From contig NZ_JAPTYD010000002.1 in NCBI RefSeq assembly GCF_026913015.1, positions 62,001 to 126,000 of the forward strand: DNA of 64,000 nucleotides, written 5' to 3'. The translations under genes and the position numbers were made by a program. Below are positions 1 to 8,010 of the stretch, piece by piece. Source of the DNA: Paracoccus benzoatiresistens (GTDB taxonomy: Bacteria; Pseudomonadota; Alphaproteobacteria; Rhodobacterales; Rhodobacteraceae). A model generated the notes under the pieces. The model saw only the letters and a list, made by a program, of their open reading frames with translations, had not been told where the DNA came from and searched no databases. How positions within the stretch are numbered: position 1 is the stretch's first letter; every line of letters begins with the position of its first letter.

Positions 1-310
1 GATAGCCCTCGGACCCGTTGAAGGCGATGGCCTGCTGAAGCCGCATCATGATGGCATCGGCAAAGCCGCGCACGAACATGATCAGTGCCAGCACGATATA
101 CATGATGCCGATCTTCTTGTGATCGACCGAGGTGAACCATTCGTTCCACAGGTAGGACCACAGCCGGTACTTGTGCAGTATCCACAACAGGCCGGCGCCG
201 CCGATGGCGACGACAACGCCGGTGGCCCAGACGATCGGGTCCTGGGGGATTGCATGCCAGTCCAGGCGGCCCAGCAGGAAGGTGGTCGGAATTTCGGAGG
301 GAATAGCCAT
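1..310 (-). CDS. cyoB: Ubiquinol oxidase subunit I, partial (N-terminal end)
   Basis: This is the first ~103 codons of the haem-copper quinol oxidase catalytic subunit, cut by the window edge. Translation of the minus strand gives MAIPSEIPTTFLLGRLDW, a first membrane helix at about residues 27-46, and WFTSVDHKKIGIMYIVLA at about 58-75, which is characteristic of subunit I of haem-copper oxidases. The enzyme oxidises ubiquinol and reduces O2 while pumping protons in the inner membrane. The ATG lies 12 bases after the cyoA stop, so both are in one operon. The haem and copper ligands lie beyond the window. In Paracoccus the same operon is also called qox. Confidence 0.93.
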   Translation of the reverse strand, partial: MAIPSEIPTTFLLGRLDWHAIPQDPIVWATGVVVAIGGAGLLWILHKYRLWSYLWNEWFTSVDHKKIGIMYIVLALIMFVRGFADAIMMRLQQAIAFNGSEGY

Positions 311-322
311 CGTCGGATCCGC

Positions 323-1516
323 TTACAAATTCTGTTCCGCGCCGTCCTGCGGCAGGGATTGGGTCAGGCGGTTGGGGTTCAGGTGCGGGCTGAAGAAGCC
401 CTGCGGCGCTGCAAGGCCCCGACCGCGCATGGGCGACAGGTCGCGGGGTTCTTCCACCCCCGAGGGCGCGGAAGCGGCAAGCATCTGGTTCAGTTCCTCG
501 ACGCTGCAGATGCCGCTGACCTGGAAGGGCGGCAGGCCCAGGACCGGGCGCGCGGTGCCGGGGGCGTCGTCATCGGCCAGGGCCGCCACGTTGGCGATGC
601 CCGGCAGGCCAAGCCCGCCCTGCGCGTCATAGGCCATCATCTCGGCCATGCACATGCGGTTTTCCTCGACGCACATGTTCACGACCCGGCTGAACAACTG
701 GGGATCGACCTCGGCGAAGGTCATGGGCGCGACGTTCTCGCTGGGCTTTTCCAGTTCCAGGTAGCGGCCACGGTCCAGCGTCTCGCCGCCGGCCGCGGCC
801 TGCGCGATCCAGTCGTCGAAACCGGCATCGTCAAGCGCCACCGCCTTGAAGCGCATCCCCGAGAAGCCGGCCCCCGAGTAATGCGAGGCAAGCCCCTGGT
901 ATTCGCCGGGATGGTTGAAGACGCCGTGCAGCGTGGTCTGCATCCCCGGCATGGCATAGATCATGCCCGCCATCGCCGGGATGTAGAACGCGTTCATCAC
1001 CGAGGTGGAGGTCAGCGTGAATTCGACCGGGCGGTCCACCGGCACGGCCATCTGGTTCACGGTCGCCACACCCTGTTCGGGATAGATGAACAGCCATTTC
1101 CAGTCCATCGCCACCACCTGCACCTGCAGGGGCTCGGCGGCCTCGATCGGTTTCTCGGCGCTGATGCGGTCCAGGGGCCGATAGGGATCCAACAGATGCG
1201 TGCCGACCCAGGTCAGCGCGCCAAGCGAGACGATGATCAGAAGCGGGATCGCCCAGATCACCAGTTCCAGCTTGGTCGAGTGATCCCAGTCGGGGTCATA
1301 GCTGGCCTTGCTGTTGTTCGCGCGGTAGCGCCAGGCGAACCATACGGTCAGGGCCATGACCGGGATGATGATGATCAGCATCAGCAGCGTCGATTGCACC
1401 AGCAGGTCCGCCTGCCGCGCGGCGATGTCGCCCGACGGCGACAGCACGACGGGTTTGCACCCCGGCAGGGCCAGGAATGGCAGAAGCCACAAAAGACGTT
1501 TGCGAAGATATGTCAT
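323..1516 (-). CDS. cyoA: Ubiquinol oxidase subunit II (lipoprotein)
   Basis: Subunit II of the cytochrome bo3/ba3-type quinol oxidase, 397 aa. The N-terminus is a lipoprotein signal peptide with a lipobox ending in LPGC (Cys20), followed by two membrane helices at about 38-62 and 83-105 and a periplasmic cupredoxin domain. The loop that carries the CuA cysteines in cytochrome c oxidases reads ASHYSGAGFSGMRFKA here and has no cysteine, so this is a quinol rather than a cytochrome c oxidase. The C-terminal extension (about 290-397) is longer than in E. coli CyoA. cyoB follows after 12 bases. The 225-base divergent region upstream contains two inverted repeats. Confidence 0.95.
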   Translation of the reverse strand: MTYLRKRLLWLLPFLALPGCKPVVLSPSGDIAARQADLLVQSTLLMLIIIIPVMALTVWFAWRYRANNSKASYDPDWDHSTKLELVIWAIPLLIIVSLGALTWVGTHLLDPYRPLDRISAEKPIEAAEPLQVQVVAMDWKWLFIYPEQGVATVNQMAVPVDRPVEFTLTSTSVMNAFYIPAMAGMIYAMPGMQTTLHGVFNHPGEYQGLASHYSGAGFSGMRFKAVALDDAGFDDWIAQAAAGGETLDRGRYLELEKPSENVAPMTFAEVDPQLFSRVVNMCVEENRMCMAEMMAYDAQGGLGLPGIANVAALADDDAPGTARPVLGLPPFQVSGICSVEELNQMLAASAPSGVEEPRDLSPMRGRGLAAPQGFFSPHLNPNRLTQSLPQDGAEQNL

Positions 1517-1619
1517 GTCCGGTGATAACCCCGCTGGCAGGACGGAACGCCCAGAAGTTCAGACGACAGCGCCGTTGAGAATGTGGCGCAGATAGCCCTC
1601 TCGGCCGCGCCCCGACAGA

Positions 1620-1663
1620 CGACAATTTGTCGCGTGTCCATTCGGCGTGGAATGGTCCATTCC
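1620..1663. promoter_or_regulatory. Two inverted repeats in the cyoA/MFS divergent promoter region
   Basis: The 225-base divergent region holds cgacaa-t-ttgtcg (1620-1632) and ggaatgg-t-ccattcc (1649-1663). The second is flanked by an outer cggc/gccg pair, giving an imperfect dyad of about 26 bases. Both lie between the two start codons, where an operator would be expected. Which regulator binds is unknown; the role is inferred only from symmetry and position. Confidence 0.4.
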
Positions 1664-1741
1664 TGCCGGAAACACGCGAATCCCCAAGGGGTCGCCTTTC
1701 TGCCCTTCCTATCTTCTGCCCTAACCGGAGTGGTTCACGCA

Positions 1742-3061
1742 ATGGTGACATCTGCCGAAACCCCAGTCCGTCGCAGCCCCGGCAAGGATGCCGACGATAT
1801 CCATGTCTCGCCTTCGGACATCGCAGTCGGCGTGGTGATCGGGCGCACGTCGGAATTCTTCGACTTCTTCGTCTTTGCCATCGCCTCGGTCATCGTCTTC
1901 CCGGCGCGCTTGTTTCCCTTCGTGGACCCGCTGCAGGGCACGCTTCTGTCCTTCCTGCTGGTGCTGCTGGCCTTTGTCGCGCGTCCCGTAGGCACCGCGA
2001 TCTTCATGCGCATCGACCGCAAGCATGGCCGCGTGGCCAAGCTGACGCTGGCGCTGTTCCTGCTGGGAACCTCGACCGTGGCCATGGGCTTGGTGCCTTC
2101 TTATGCCGTGCTGGGCGAATGGGCGATCATCATCATGGCGGCCCTGCGCATCGGCCAGGGTCTGGCCATCGGCGGCAGCTGGGACGGGCTTGCATCCTTG
2201 CTGGCGCTGAGCGCGCCCAAGGAAAAGCGCGGCTTCTATGCGATGGTGCCGCAGCTTGGCGCGCCCATCGGGCTGATCGTCGCGGCCATGCTGTTTTCCT
2301 ATCTGGTGTCGAACCTGTCCGAACAGGACTTCCTGGACTGGGGCTGGCGCTATCCGTTCTTTGTCGCCTTCTCGGTCAACGTGGTGGCGCTGTTCGCCCG
2401 CCTGCGCATCGTCGCCTCGCCCGAGTTCGAGGAAGCGTTCAAGTCGCGCGAGCTGCAGCCCACCCGCATCCGGGCAGCCTTCCGCTCCGACTGGCGCGCC
2501 ATCTGGCTTGCCTCGTTCGTGCCGCTGGCCAGCTTCGCGATGTTCCACATGGTGACGGTGTTCCCGCTGTCGTGGGTTTATCTCTATACCGATGAAACCC
2601 TGACCTTCTTCCTGAACCTGACGGCGGTCAGCGCGGCTTTCGGGCTGGGTTCGGTCCTGCTGTCCGGATACCTGTCGGACTGGTTCGGACGGCGGCGCGT
2701 GCTGCTGTGGGGGGCGCTTGCCATCGGCGCCTTCAGCCTTCTGGCGCCCCTGCTGCTGCAGGGCGGCAAGACCGGCGTGTCCACCTACATGATCGTGGGC
2801 TTCCTGATCCTGGGCATCAGCTTCGGCCTGTCGTCGGGCGCGGTCGCGTCCATGTTCAACAGCCGTAACCGGTACACCGATTCGGCCTTCGCCTCGGCCC
2901 TTGGCTGGCTGTTCGGCGCGGGGCTGGCCCCGCTGACCGCGCTGTTCCTGTCCACGACGCTGGGCCTGTTCGCGGCCGGGCTGTATCTGCTGTCGGGGGC
3001 GGTTGCGACGGCGATCGCGCTGTGGTTCGTGCGGCAGTTCGAGTTCCAGAAGCAGGGATAA
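1742..3061 (+). CDS. MFS transporter, metabolite:H+ symporter-like
   Basis: A 439-aa major facilitator with about 12 hydrophobic segments. Signs of the metabolite:H+ symporter (ProP/KgtP-like) branch are GRTSEFFDFFVFAIASVIVFP in helix 1, RPVGTAIFMRIDRKHGR in the loop after helix 2, the motif RIGQGLAIGGSWDG in helix 4, and LSDWFGRRRVLLWG between helices 8 and 9. The chosen ATG follows a GGAG at 1726-1729; the frame stays open upstream, but the extra N-terminal sequence is not hydrophobic or MFS-like. The substrate cannot be read from the sequence; organic acids or betaines are usual in this branch. It is divergent from the quinol oxidase operon and ends at a strong terminator. Confidence 0.85.
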   Translation: MVTSAETPVRRSPGKDADDIHVSPSDIAVGVVIGRTSEFFDFFVFAIASVIVFPARLFPFVDPLQGTLLSFLLVLLAFVARPVGTAIFMRIDRKHGRVAKLTLALFLLGTSTVAMGLVPSYAVLGEWAIIIMAALRIGQGLAIGGSWDGLASLLALSAPKEKRGFYAMVPQLGAPIGLIVAAMLFSYLVSNLSEQDFLDWGWRYPFFVAFSVNVVALFARLRIVASPEFEEAFKSRELQPTRIRAAFRSDWRAIWLASFVPLASFAMFHMVTVFPLSWVYLYTDETLTFFLNLTAVSAAFGLGSVLLSGYLSDWFGRRRVLLWGALAIGAFSLLAPLLLQGGKTGVSTYMIVGFLILGISFGLSSGAVASMFNSRNRYTDSAFASALGWLFGAGLAPLTALFLSTTLGLFAAGLYLLSGAVATAIALWFVRQFEFQKQG

Positions 3062-3084
3062 AAACACCCCGCCAACACGAAAAA

Positions 3085-3115
3085 GCCGCCGGTGCGAAGG
3101 CACCGGCGGCTTTTT
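3085..3115. terminator. Bidirectional intrinsic terminator
   Basis: An 11-bp perfect stem (3085-3095 with 3100-3110) closes a GAAG loop. It is preceded by an A-run and followed by five Ts, so it works on either strand. It separates the convergent MFS transporter and malate synthase genes. Confidence 0.9.
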
Positions 3116-3128
3116 CCTTTGCCTTGCC

Positions 3129-5291
3129 TCACGCGCGCCGCAGCGCCTTGGCCTCTCTGCGCCGGGCGTGCAGCACGGGTTCGGTATAGCCCGAGGGCTG
3201 CGTGGTGCCGGTCAGGACCAGATCGCGGGCAGCCTCGAAGGCCGGGCCATCGAAGCCCGGGGCCATCGGGGTGTAGTTCGGATCGCCCGCGTTCTGTTCG
3301 TCCACCTTCAGCGCCATGCGGCGCAGGGCGTCCTCGACCTGGTCGCGGGTGATCAGGCGCCGATCCAGCCAGTTCGCCAGCAGTTGCGCGCTGATGCGGC
3401 AGGTGGCGCGATCCTCCATCATCGGCACGTCGTCGATGTCGGGCACCTTGGAGCAGCCGACCCCCTGGTCCACCCAGCGGACCACATAGCCCAGGATCCC
3501 CTGCGCGCTGTTGTCCACCTCTCGCAGGATCTCGTCCTGCGGCAAGGGCGTGGCGCCCATCAGCGCCGGGGTCAGCAGCCCGTCCAGGTCGGGGACCGGC
3601 TTGCCTTCCAGTTCGTCCTGGCGCGCGGCGACATCGACCATGTGGTAATGCAGCGCGTGGAGCGTCGCCGCCGTGGGGCTGGGCACCCATGCGGTATTCG
3701 CGCCGGATTGCGGGTGCGCGATCTTGGCCTGCAGCATTTCCGCCAGCGCATCGGGCTTGGCCCACATGCCCTTGCCGATCTGCGCCTTGCCGCGCAGCCC
3801 CGCGGCCAGGCCGATCAGCACGTTGCGGTCCTCGTAGGCCTTCAGCCAGCCGGACTTGCGCGTCGCATCGCGCCCGGCAAAGGCGCCCGCCTGCATGGAG
3901 GTGTGGATCTCGTCCCCGGTGCGATCCAGGAAGCCGGTATTGATGAAGAACACCCGGTTGCGCAGCGCATGGATGGTCGCGGCAAGGTTGGCGCTGGTGC
4001 GGCGTTCCTCGTCCATCAGGCCCAGCTTGACGGTGTTGGCGGGCAGGCCCAGGATCTGTTCGACGCGGGCGAAGGTCCGGTCGGCGAAGGCGGCTTCGTC
4101 GGGACCATGCATCTTGGGCTTCACGACATAGATCGCGCCCACGCGGCTGTTGCGGGGGCCTTCGGTCTTCTTCAGGTCGTGGATCGCGCAGGCAACCGTA
4201 ACCATCGCGTCCATCAGCCCCTCGGGCGTGTCCTGCCCGTTCAGGCGGACGGCATCGGTGGTCATCAGCAGGCCGACGTTGCGCACCAGCAGCAGCGCGC
4301 GGCCCGGCAGGGTGATGGTGCTGCCCTCGGGGCTCGTGATGTTCCGGTCGGCGGCCAGGCGGCGGGTCATGGCCCTGCCGTTCTTCTCGAAGGTGTCCGC
4401 CAGATCGCCCTTCATCAGGCCCAGCCAGTTGGCATAAACGCCGACCTTGTCCTCGGCATCCACGGCCGCGACGCTGTCCTCGCAATCCTGGATGGCCGTC
4501 AGCGCGGCCTCCAGGACCACGTCGCGCAGGCCCGACGGCGAGGCCGCGCCGATCGGGTGGTCGGGGTTGATGACCAGTTCGACATGCAGCCCGTTGTGGC
4601 GCAGGACCAGGGCCGTATCCCCGCCCTCGACGCGGCGGCCGACAAAGGCGGAGGGATCGCGCAGCGTCACCTCGGACCCTTCGATGGTGGCCGTCAGCCC
4701 CTCGGCATCGGCGCGATAGCCCGAGACATCGGCATGGCTGCCGGCGGTTAGGGGGAAGGTTTCATCCAGGAACTGCGCGGCGCGCGCCACCACGGCGTCG
4801 CGGCGCGCCGGGTCGATGCCGCCGCCGGAAGGGGGCGGCCCCATCACGTCGGATCCATAGAGCGCGTCGTAAAGCGACCCCCAGCGGGCATTCGCGGCAT
4901 TCAGCGCAAAGCGGGCGTTGCTGACCGGCACGACCAGCTGAGGCCCGGCAATCCGGGCAATTTCAGGGTCGATCCGGCCGTTATCGATGGCAAAGGGCGC
5001 GGGTTCGGGGACAAGATAGCCGATCTCGGACAAGAAGGCGCGATAGGCGGCCACGTCCCAGGGCTGGTTGCCGCGCGCCTTGTGCCAGGCGTCGATCCGG
5101 GCCTGCAATTCGGCCCGCCGTTCCAGCAGGGCGCGGTTCTCGGTCGCGAATTCGGCCAGCAGTTCGGCGTAGCCCGACCAGAAGCGGTCCGCATCGACCC
5201 CGGTGCCGGGCAGGACGCTGCCTTCAACGAAGGCCGCCAGTTCCTCGGCCACGTCAAGGCCATGCCTCTGGGTGTAACGGGTCTGGGTCAT
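3129..5291 (-). CDS. glcB: Malate synthase G
   Basis: A 720-aa protein, matching the ~723 aa of the monomeric G isoform. It condenses glyoxylate and acetyl-CoA to malate in the glyoxylate/glycolate pathway. Visible family motifs include RNSRVGAIYVVKPKMHGP, which contains the active-site Arg, and MMEDRATCRISAQLLANWL, which contains the catalytic Asp and the conserved adduct-forming Cys region near the C-terminus. The start ATG lies 24 bases from an 18-bp perfect palindrome. No glycolate oxidase genes are adjacent, so it is a stand-alone unit here. It converges on the MFS gene across a bidirectional terminator. Confidence 0.97.
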   Translation of the reverse strand: MTQTRYTQRHGLDVAEELAAFVEGSVLPGTGVDADRFWSGYAELLAEFATENRALLERRAELQARIDAWHKARGNQPWDVAAYRAFLSEIGYLVPEPAPFAIDNGRIDPEIARIAGPQLVVPVSNARFALNAANARWGSLYDALYGSDVMGPPPSGGGIDPARRDAVVARAAQFLDETFPLTAGSHADVSGYRADAEGLTATIEGSEVTLRDPSAFVGRRVEGGDTALVLRHNGLHVELVINPDHPIGAASPSGLRDVVLEAALTAIQDCEDSVAAVDAEDKVGVYANWLGLMKGDLADTFEKNGRAMTRRLAADRNITSPEGSTITLPGRALLLVRNVGLLMTTDAVRLNGQDTPEGLMDAMVTVACAIHDLKKTEGPRNSRVGAIYVVKPKMHGPDEAAFADRTFARVEQILGLPANTVKLGLMDEERRTSANLAATIHALRNRVFFINTGFLDRTGDEIHTSMQAGAFAGRDATRKSGWLKAYEDRNVLIGLAAGLRGKAQIGKGMWAKPDALAEMLQAKIAHPQSGANTAWVPSPTAATLHALHYHMVDVAARQDELEGKPVPDLDGLLTPALMGATPLPQDEILREVDNSAQGILGYVVRWVDQGVGCSKVPDIDDVPMMEDRATCRISAQLLANWLDRRLITRDQVEDALRRMALKVDEQNAGDPNYTPMAPGFDGPAFEAARDLVLTGTTQPSGYTEPVLHARRREAKALRRA

Positions 5292-5315
5292 CGTGCTGCT
5301 CCTTGTGCTGACCAG

Positions 5316-5333
5316 GCAACGGTATACCGTTGC
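5316..5333. promoter_or_regulatory. 18-bp perfect palindrome upstream of glcB (probable operator)
   Basis: GCAACGGTATACCGTTGC is a perfect dyad ending 25 bases before the glcB ATG. The GGTATACC core is typical of operators of GntR-type regulators (UxuR/ExuR bind AATTGGTATACCAATT-like sites), and GntR proteins such as GlcC control glycolate/malate synthase genes in other bacteria. The position suits a repressor of glcB. The regulator gene is not in the window. Confidence 0.65.
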
Positions 5334-5412
5334 GCACTTTCGCCACCCTTACGTCACGGGCCGCGTCTTTCCAAGGAGACGTGAAAAATTTTTCTGCCTT
5401 CTGGAAAAGGTG

Positions 5413-6651
5413 TCATGTCTTGACCTTTTCCGAAGTCCCCACCGTCGCCGTCGCCTGTCGGGCAGCCCCTTCGTCCTGGGCCTCGTCCCCGGCCTCGACG
5501 ATCTCGCGGGCTTCCTCCTCGTCCTCGTCCTCGATGGCGGGGGGGTCCTCTCCGGCCAGGAAGTTGCCGAACTTTTCCCAGCCGGGCACATAATCGGCCA
5601 GCACCCGCAGCACGACCAGCACCGGCACGGCGATGATCATGCCGATCACCGACCACAGCCAGGCCCAGAGCGCGACGGCCAGGAACACGACAACGGTGTT
5701 CATCTGCAATCGGCGCGACACGAAATAGGGGGTGATGACCTGCCCCTCCAGGGCGGTCAGCAGCATATAGGTGCCCGCGACCATCATCGGCCAGAACAGG
5801 CCCGGCATGATGACCAGGGCCACCACCCCGGACAGGATGATCCCGGTGATCGCGCCCAGATAGGGGATGTAGTTCAGCACAAAGGCGCCCAGGCCGAACA
5901 GCAGCGCACCCGGCATCCCCCAGGCGAACATCGCCAGCCCGATGGCCAGGCCAAGTCCCGCGTTGATGATGGTGATCGCGCCCAGGTAATTGCCCAGCGA
6001 ATCCTCGATCTGGCGCAGGGCCAGATAGGCGCTTCGCTTGTCGCTGAGCAAATCGAAGCTTTGCACGATCTTGAGATACAGAAGATCGCCCGAGGCCAGC
6101 ATGAAGAACAACAGGAACAGCGTGAAGATCACCTGCCCGGCAATGGCGGGCGTGAACCTGATCAGCGATTCCAGGGGGCTGTCACCTGCTTCCTCGACCT
6201 TGATGGGGGGCGCCGCGGCGCCGTCGGGACCGCCCTCCTGCACCTCCTCGATCTTTTCGGCGGCCTCCTGGAACTGCTGGATCGACTGGCGCACCTCGTG
6301 GAGCTTCTGTTCAAGCTTCACGCTGATGGTGGGCAGGTTGTTGGCCGCCTGGTGGATCGGACCGCTGGCGGCAAAGGCGATCAGGGCAACGGCAACCACC
6401 AGGCCCAGGGTCACGATCGCGGCGGTCAGGGCGTCGGGAATGCCGCTTCGCCGGGCCAGGCGGCGCAGCGGCGTGAAGACAAAGAACAGCAGTCCCGCCA
6501 GCGTCACCGGCATCAGGAAATCGCGCCCGGCGGCGATGGCCGCAAAGGCCAGGATCAGGAAGATGCCGATGACGGCCCAGTTGGCGGCCCGCCCGCTGGC
6601 ACCGCTGCCTTCGGATCTGAAACGTGGAAAGCTGAACTGCTTGGCGGCCAC
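5413..6651 (-). CDS. AI-2E family transporter (PerM/YdiK-type membrane protein)
   Basis: A 412-aa polytopic membrane protein of the AI-2E transporter/UPF0118 family. A pair of helices at about 25-60 and one near 75-95 is followed by a soluble, coiled-coil-prone stretch with IQQFQEAAEKIEEVQEGG. A second helical cluster follows, containing the family-typical LNYIPYLGAITGIIL and VITPYFVSRRLQMNTVVVFL. The C-terminal ~45 residues are very acidic (DEDEEEAREIVEAGDEAQDE) and look disordered. Family members have been tied to autoinducer export or Na+/H+ exchange; neither can be decided here. No quorum-sensing gene is nearby. It is followed by glcB in the same direction after 121 bases, but the glcB operator makes separate control likely. 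Confidence 0.85.
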   Translation of the reverse strand: MAAKQFSFPRFRSEGSGASGRAANWAVIGIFLILAFAAIAAGRDFLMPVTLAGLLFFVFTPLRRLARRSGIPDALTAAIVTLGLVVAVALIAFAASGPIHQAANNLPTISVKLEQKLHEVRQSIQQFQEAAEKIEEVQEGGPDGAAAPPIKVEEAGDSPLESLIRFTPAIAGQVIFTLFLLFFMLASGDLLYLKIVQSFDLLSDKRSAYLALRQIEDSLGNYLGAITIINAGLGLAIGLAMFAWGMPGALLFGLGAFVLNYIPYLGAITGIILSGVVALVIMPGLFWPMMVAGTYMLLTALEGQVITPYFVSRRLQMNTVVVFLAVALWAWLWSVIGMIIAVPVLVVLRVLADYVPGWEKFGNFLAGEDPPAIEDEDEEEAREIVEAGDEAQDEGAARQATATVGTSEKVKT

Positions 6652-6748
6652 GGCCCTTGCGCCCCTCTTGCGTCAATGCCACGGCCCGAACGCAAACGGC
6701 GACCCGGACGTTCCGGATCGCCGCCAGATGCCATCCGGCAGGGCCGGA

Positions 6749-7975
6749 TCAGATCGGGTGGTCGCCCGTCGCGTCGATCACGCGGGTCGGCAGGCCCAGA
6801 TCGCCCAGCAGTTCCAGGAAGGGACGGGCGGGAAGCTCCTCGACATTGACCATCTTCTTCACGTCCCAAACCCCGCGCGCGACCAGGATCGCCGCCGCGA
6901 CCGGAGGCACGCCCGCCGTGTAGCTGATGCCCTGGCTGCCGACTTCGTTGAAGGCTTCCTTGTGGTCGGCGACGTTGTAGATGAAGACCTCGCCGGGCTT
7001 GCCGTTCAAGCTGCCCTTGACCAGGTCGCCGATGCAGGTCTTGCCCTCGTAATCGGGCGCAAGGCTGGCCGGGTCGGGCAGCACCGCCTTGACCACCTTC
7101 AAGGGCACGACCTCCTGCCCCTCGGCGGTCCTGACCGGCTGTTCGGACAGCAGGCCCAGGTTCTTCAGCACCGTGAAGACGTTGATGTAGTGGTCGCCGA
7201 AGCCCATCCAGAAGCGCACGTCGGCGTCCTTGTAGCGGGCGGACAGGCTGTGGACCTCGTCATGGCCCGACAGATACGCCTTGCGCTTGCCGACGACGGG
7301 CAGGTCCCATTCGCGGCCCACCTCGAACATCTTGTTGGTCCGCCACTCGCCGCCCTGCCAGGAATAGACCACGCCGGTGAATTCGCGGAAGTTGATCTCG
7401 GGGTCGAAGTTCGTGGCGAACCAGCGGCCGTGGGAACCGGCATTGATGTCCACGATGTCGATGCTGTCGATCTTGTCGAAGTACTCGTCCTCGGCCAAGC
7501 GGGCATAGGCGTTGACCACGCCCGGATCGAAGCCCGCGCCCAGGATCGCGGTGATCCCCGCGGCCGCCACATCCTCGCGCCGCTTCCATTCGTAGTTGCC
7601 GTACCAGGGCGGCGTTTCGCAGATCTTGGTCGGATCCTCGTGGATGGCCGTGTCGATATAGGCGGCGCCCGCGCGGATGCAGCCTTCCAGCACGGTCATG
7701 TTGATGAAGGCCGTGCCCACGTTGATCACGATGCCCGCGTCCACTTGGCGGATCAGCGCTTCGACCGCGCCCGCATCCATCGCGTCCAGCGCATGGCTGG
7801 TGAAGGGCATCTGGTGGCCCTTGTCGCGCAGGGTCTGGATGATCGCGTCAGCCCGTGCCTGGGTGCGGTTGGCGATGTGCAAATCGCCGAATTCCGCAGC
7901 CTGTTGCGCCACCTTGTGCGCCACGACCTGCGCGACGCCACCCGCGCCGATGATGAGGACATTCTTCTTGGCCAA
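6749..7975 (-). CDS. Carboxy(nor)spermidine synthase, saccharopine dehydrogenase family
   Basis: A 408-aa NAD(P)-dependent reductase. The N-terminus has a Rossmann motif, VLIIGAGGVAQVVAHKVAQ, and the body matches the saccharopine dehydrogenase/carboxynorspermidine synthase family (for example GAGFDPGVVNAYARLA and SHGRWFATNFDPEINFREF). It joins aspartate semialdehyde to putrescine (giving carboxyspermidine) or to diaminopropane. The gene lies 35 bases downstream of the matching decarboxylase, so the pair forms the alternative spermidine pathway known from Vibrio and many alphaproteobacteria. In alphaproteobacteria the usual product is spermidine; the substrate is inferred, not visible. Lysine-forming saccharopine dehydrogenase is less likely given the neighbour. 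Confidence 0.9.
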   Translation of the reverse strand: MAKKNVLIIGAGGVAQVVAHKVAQQAAEFGDLHIANRTQARADAIIQTLRDKGHQMPFTSHALDAMDAGAVEALIRQVDAGIVINVGTAFINMTVLEGCIRAGAAYIDTAIHEDPTKICETPPWYGNYEWKRREDVAAAGITAILGAGFDPGVVNAYARLAEDEYFDKIDSIDIVDINAGSHGRWFATNFDPEINFREFTGVVYSWQGGEWRTNKMFEVGREWDLPVVGKRKAYLSGHDEVHSLSARYKDADVRFWMGFGDHYINVFTVLKNLGLLSEQPVRTAEGQEVVPLKVVKAVLPDPASLAPDYEGKTCIGDLVKGSLNGKPGEVFIYNVADHKEAFNEVGSQGISYTAGVPPVAAAILVARGVWDVKKMVNVEELPARPFLELLGDLGLPTRVIDATGDHPI

Positions 7976-8010
7976 TTACGGATCCTTTCCGGGGTTGCAG
8001 AGAGGGTGCC

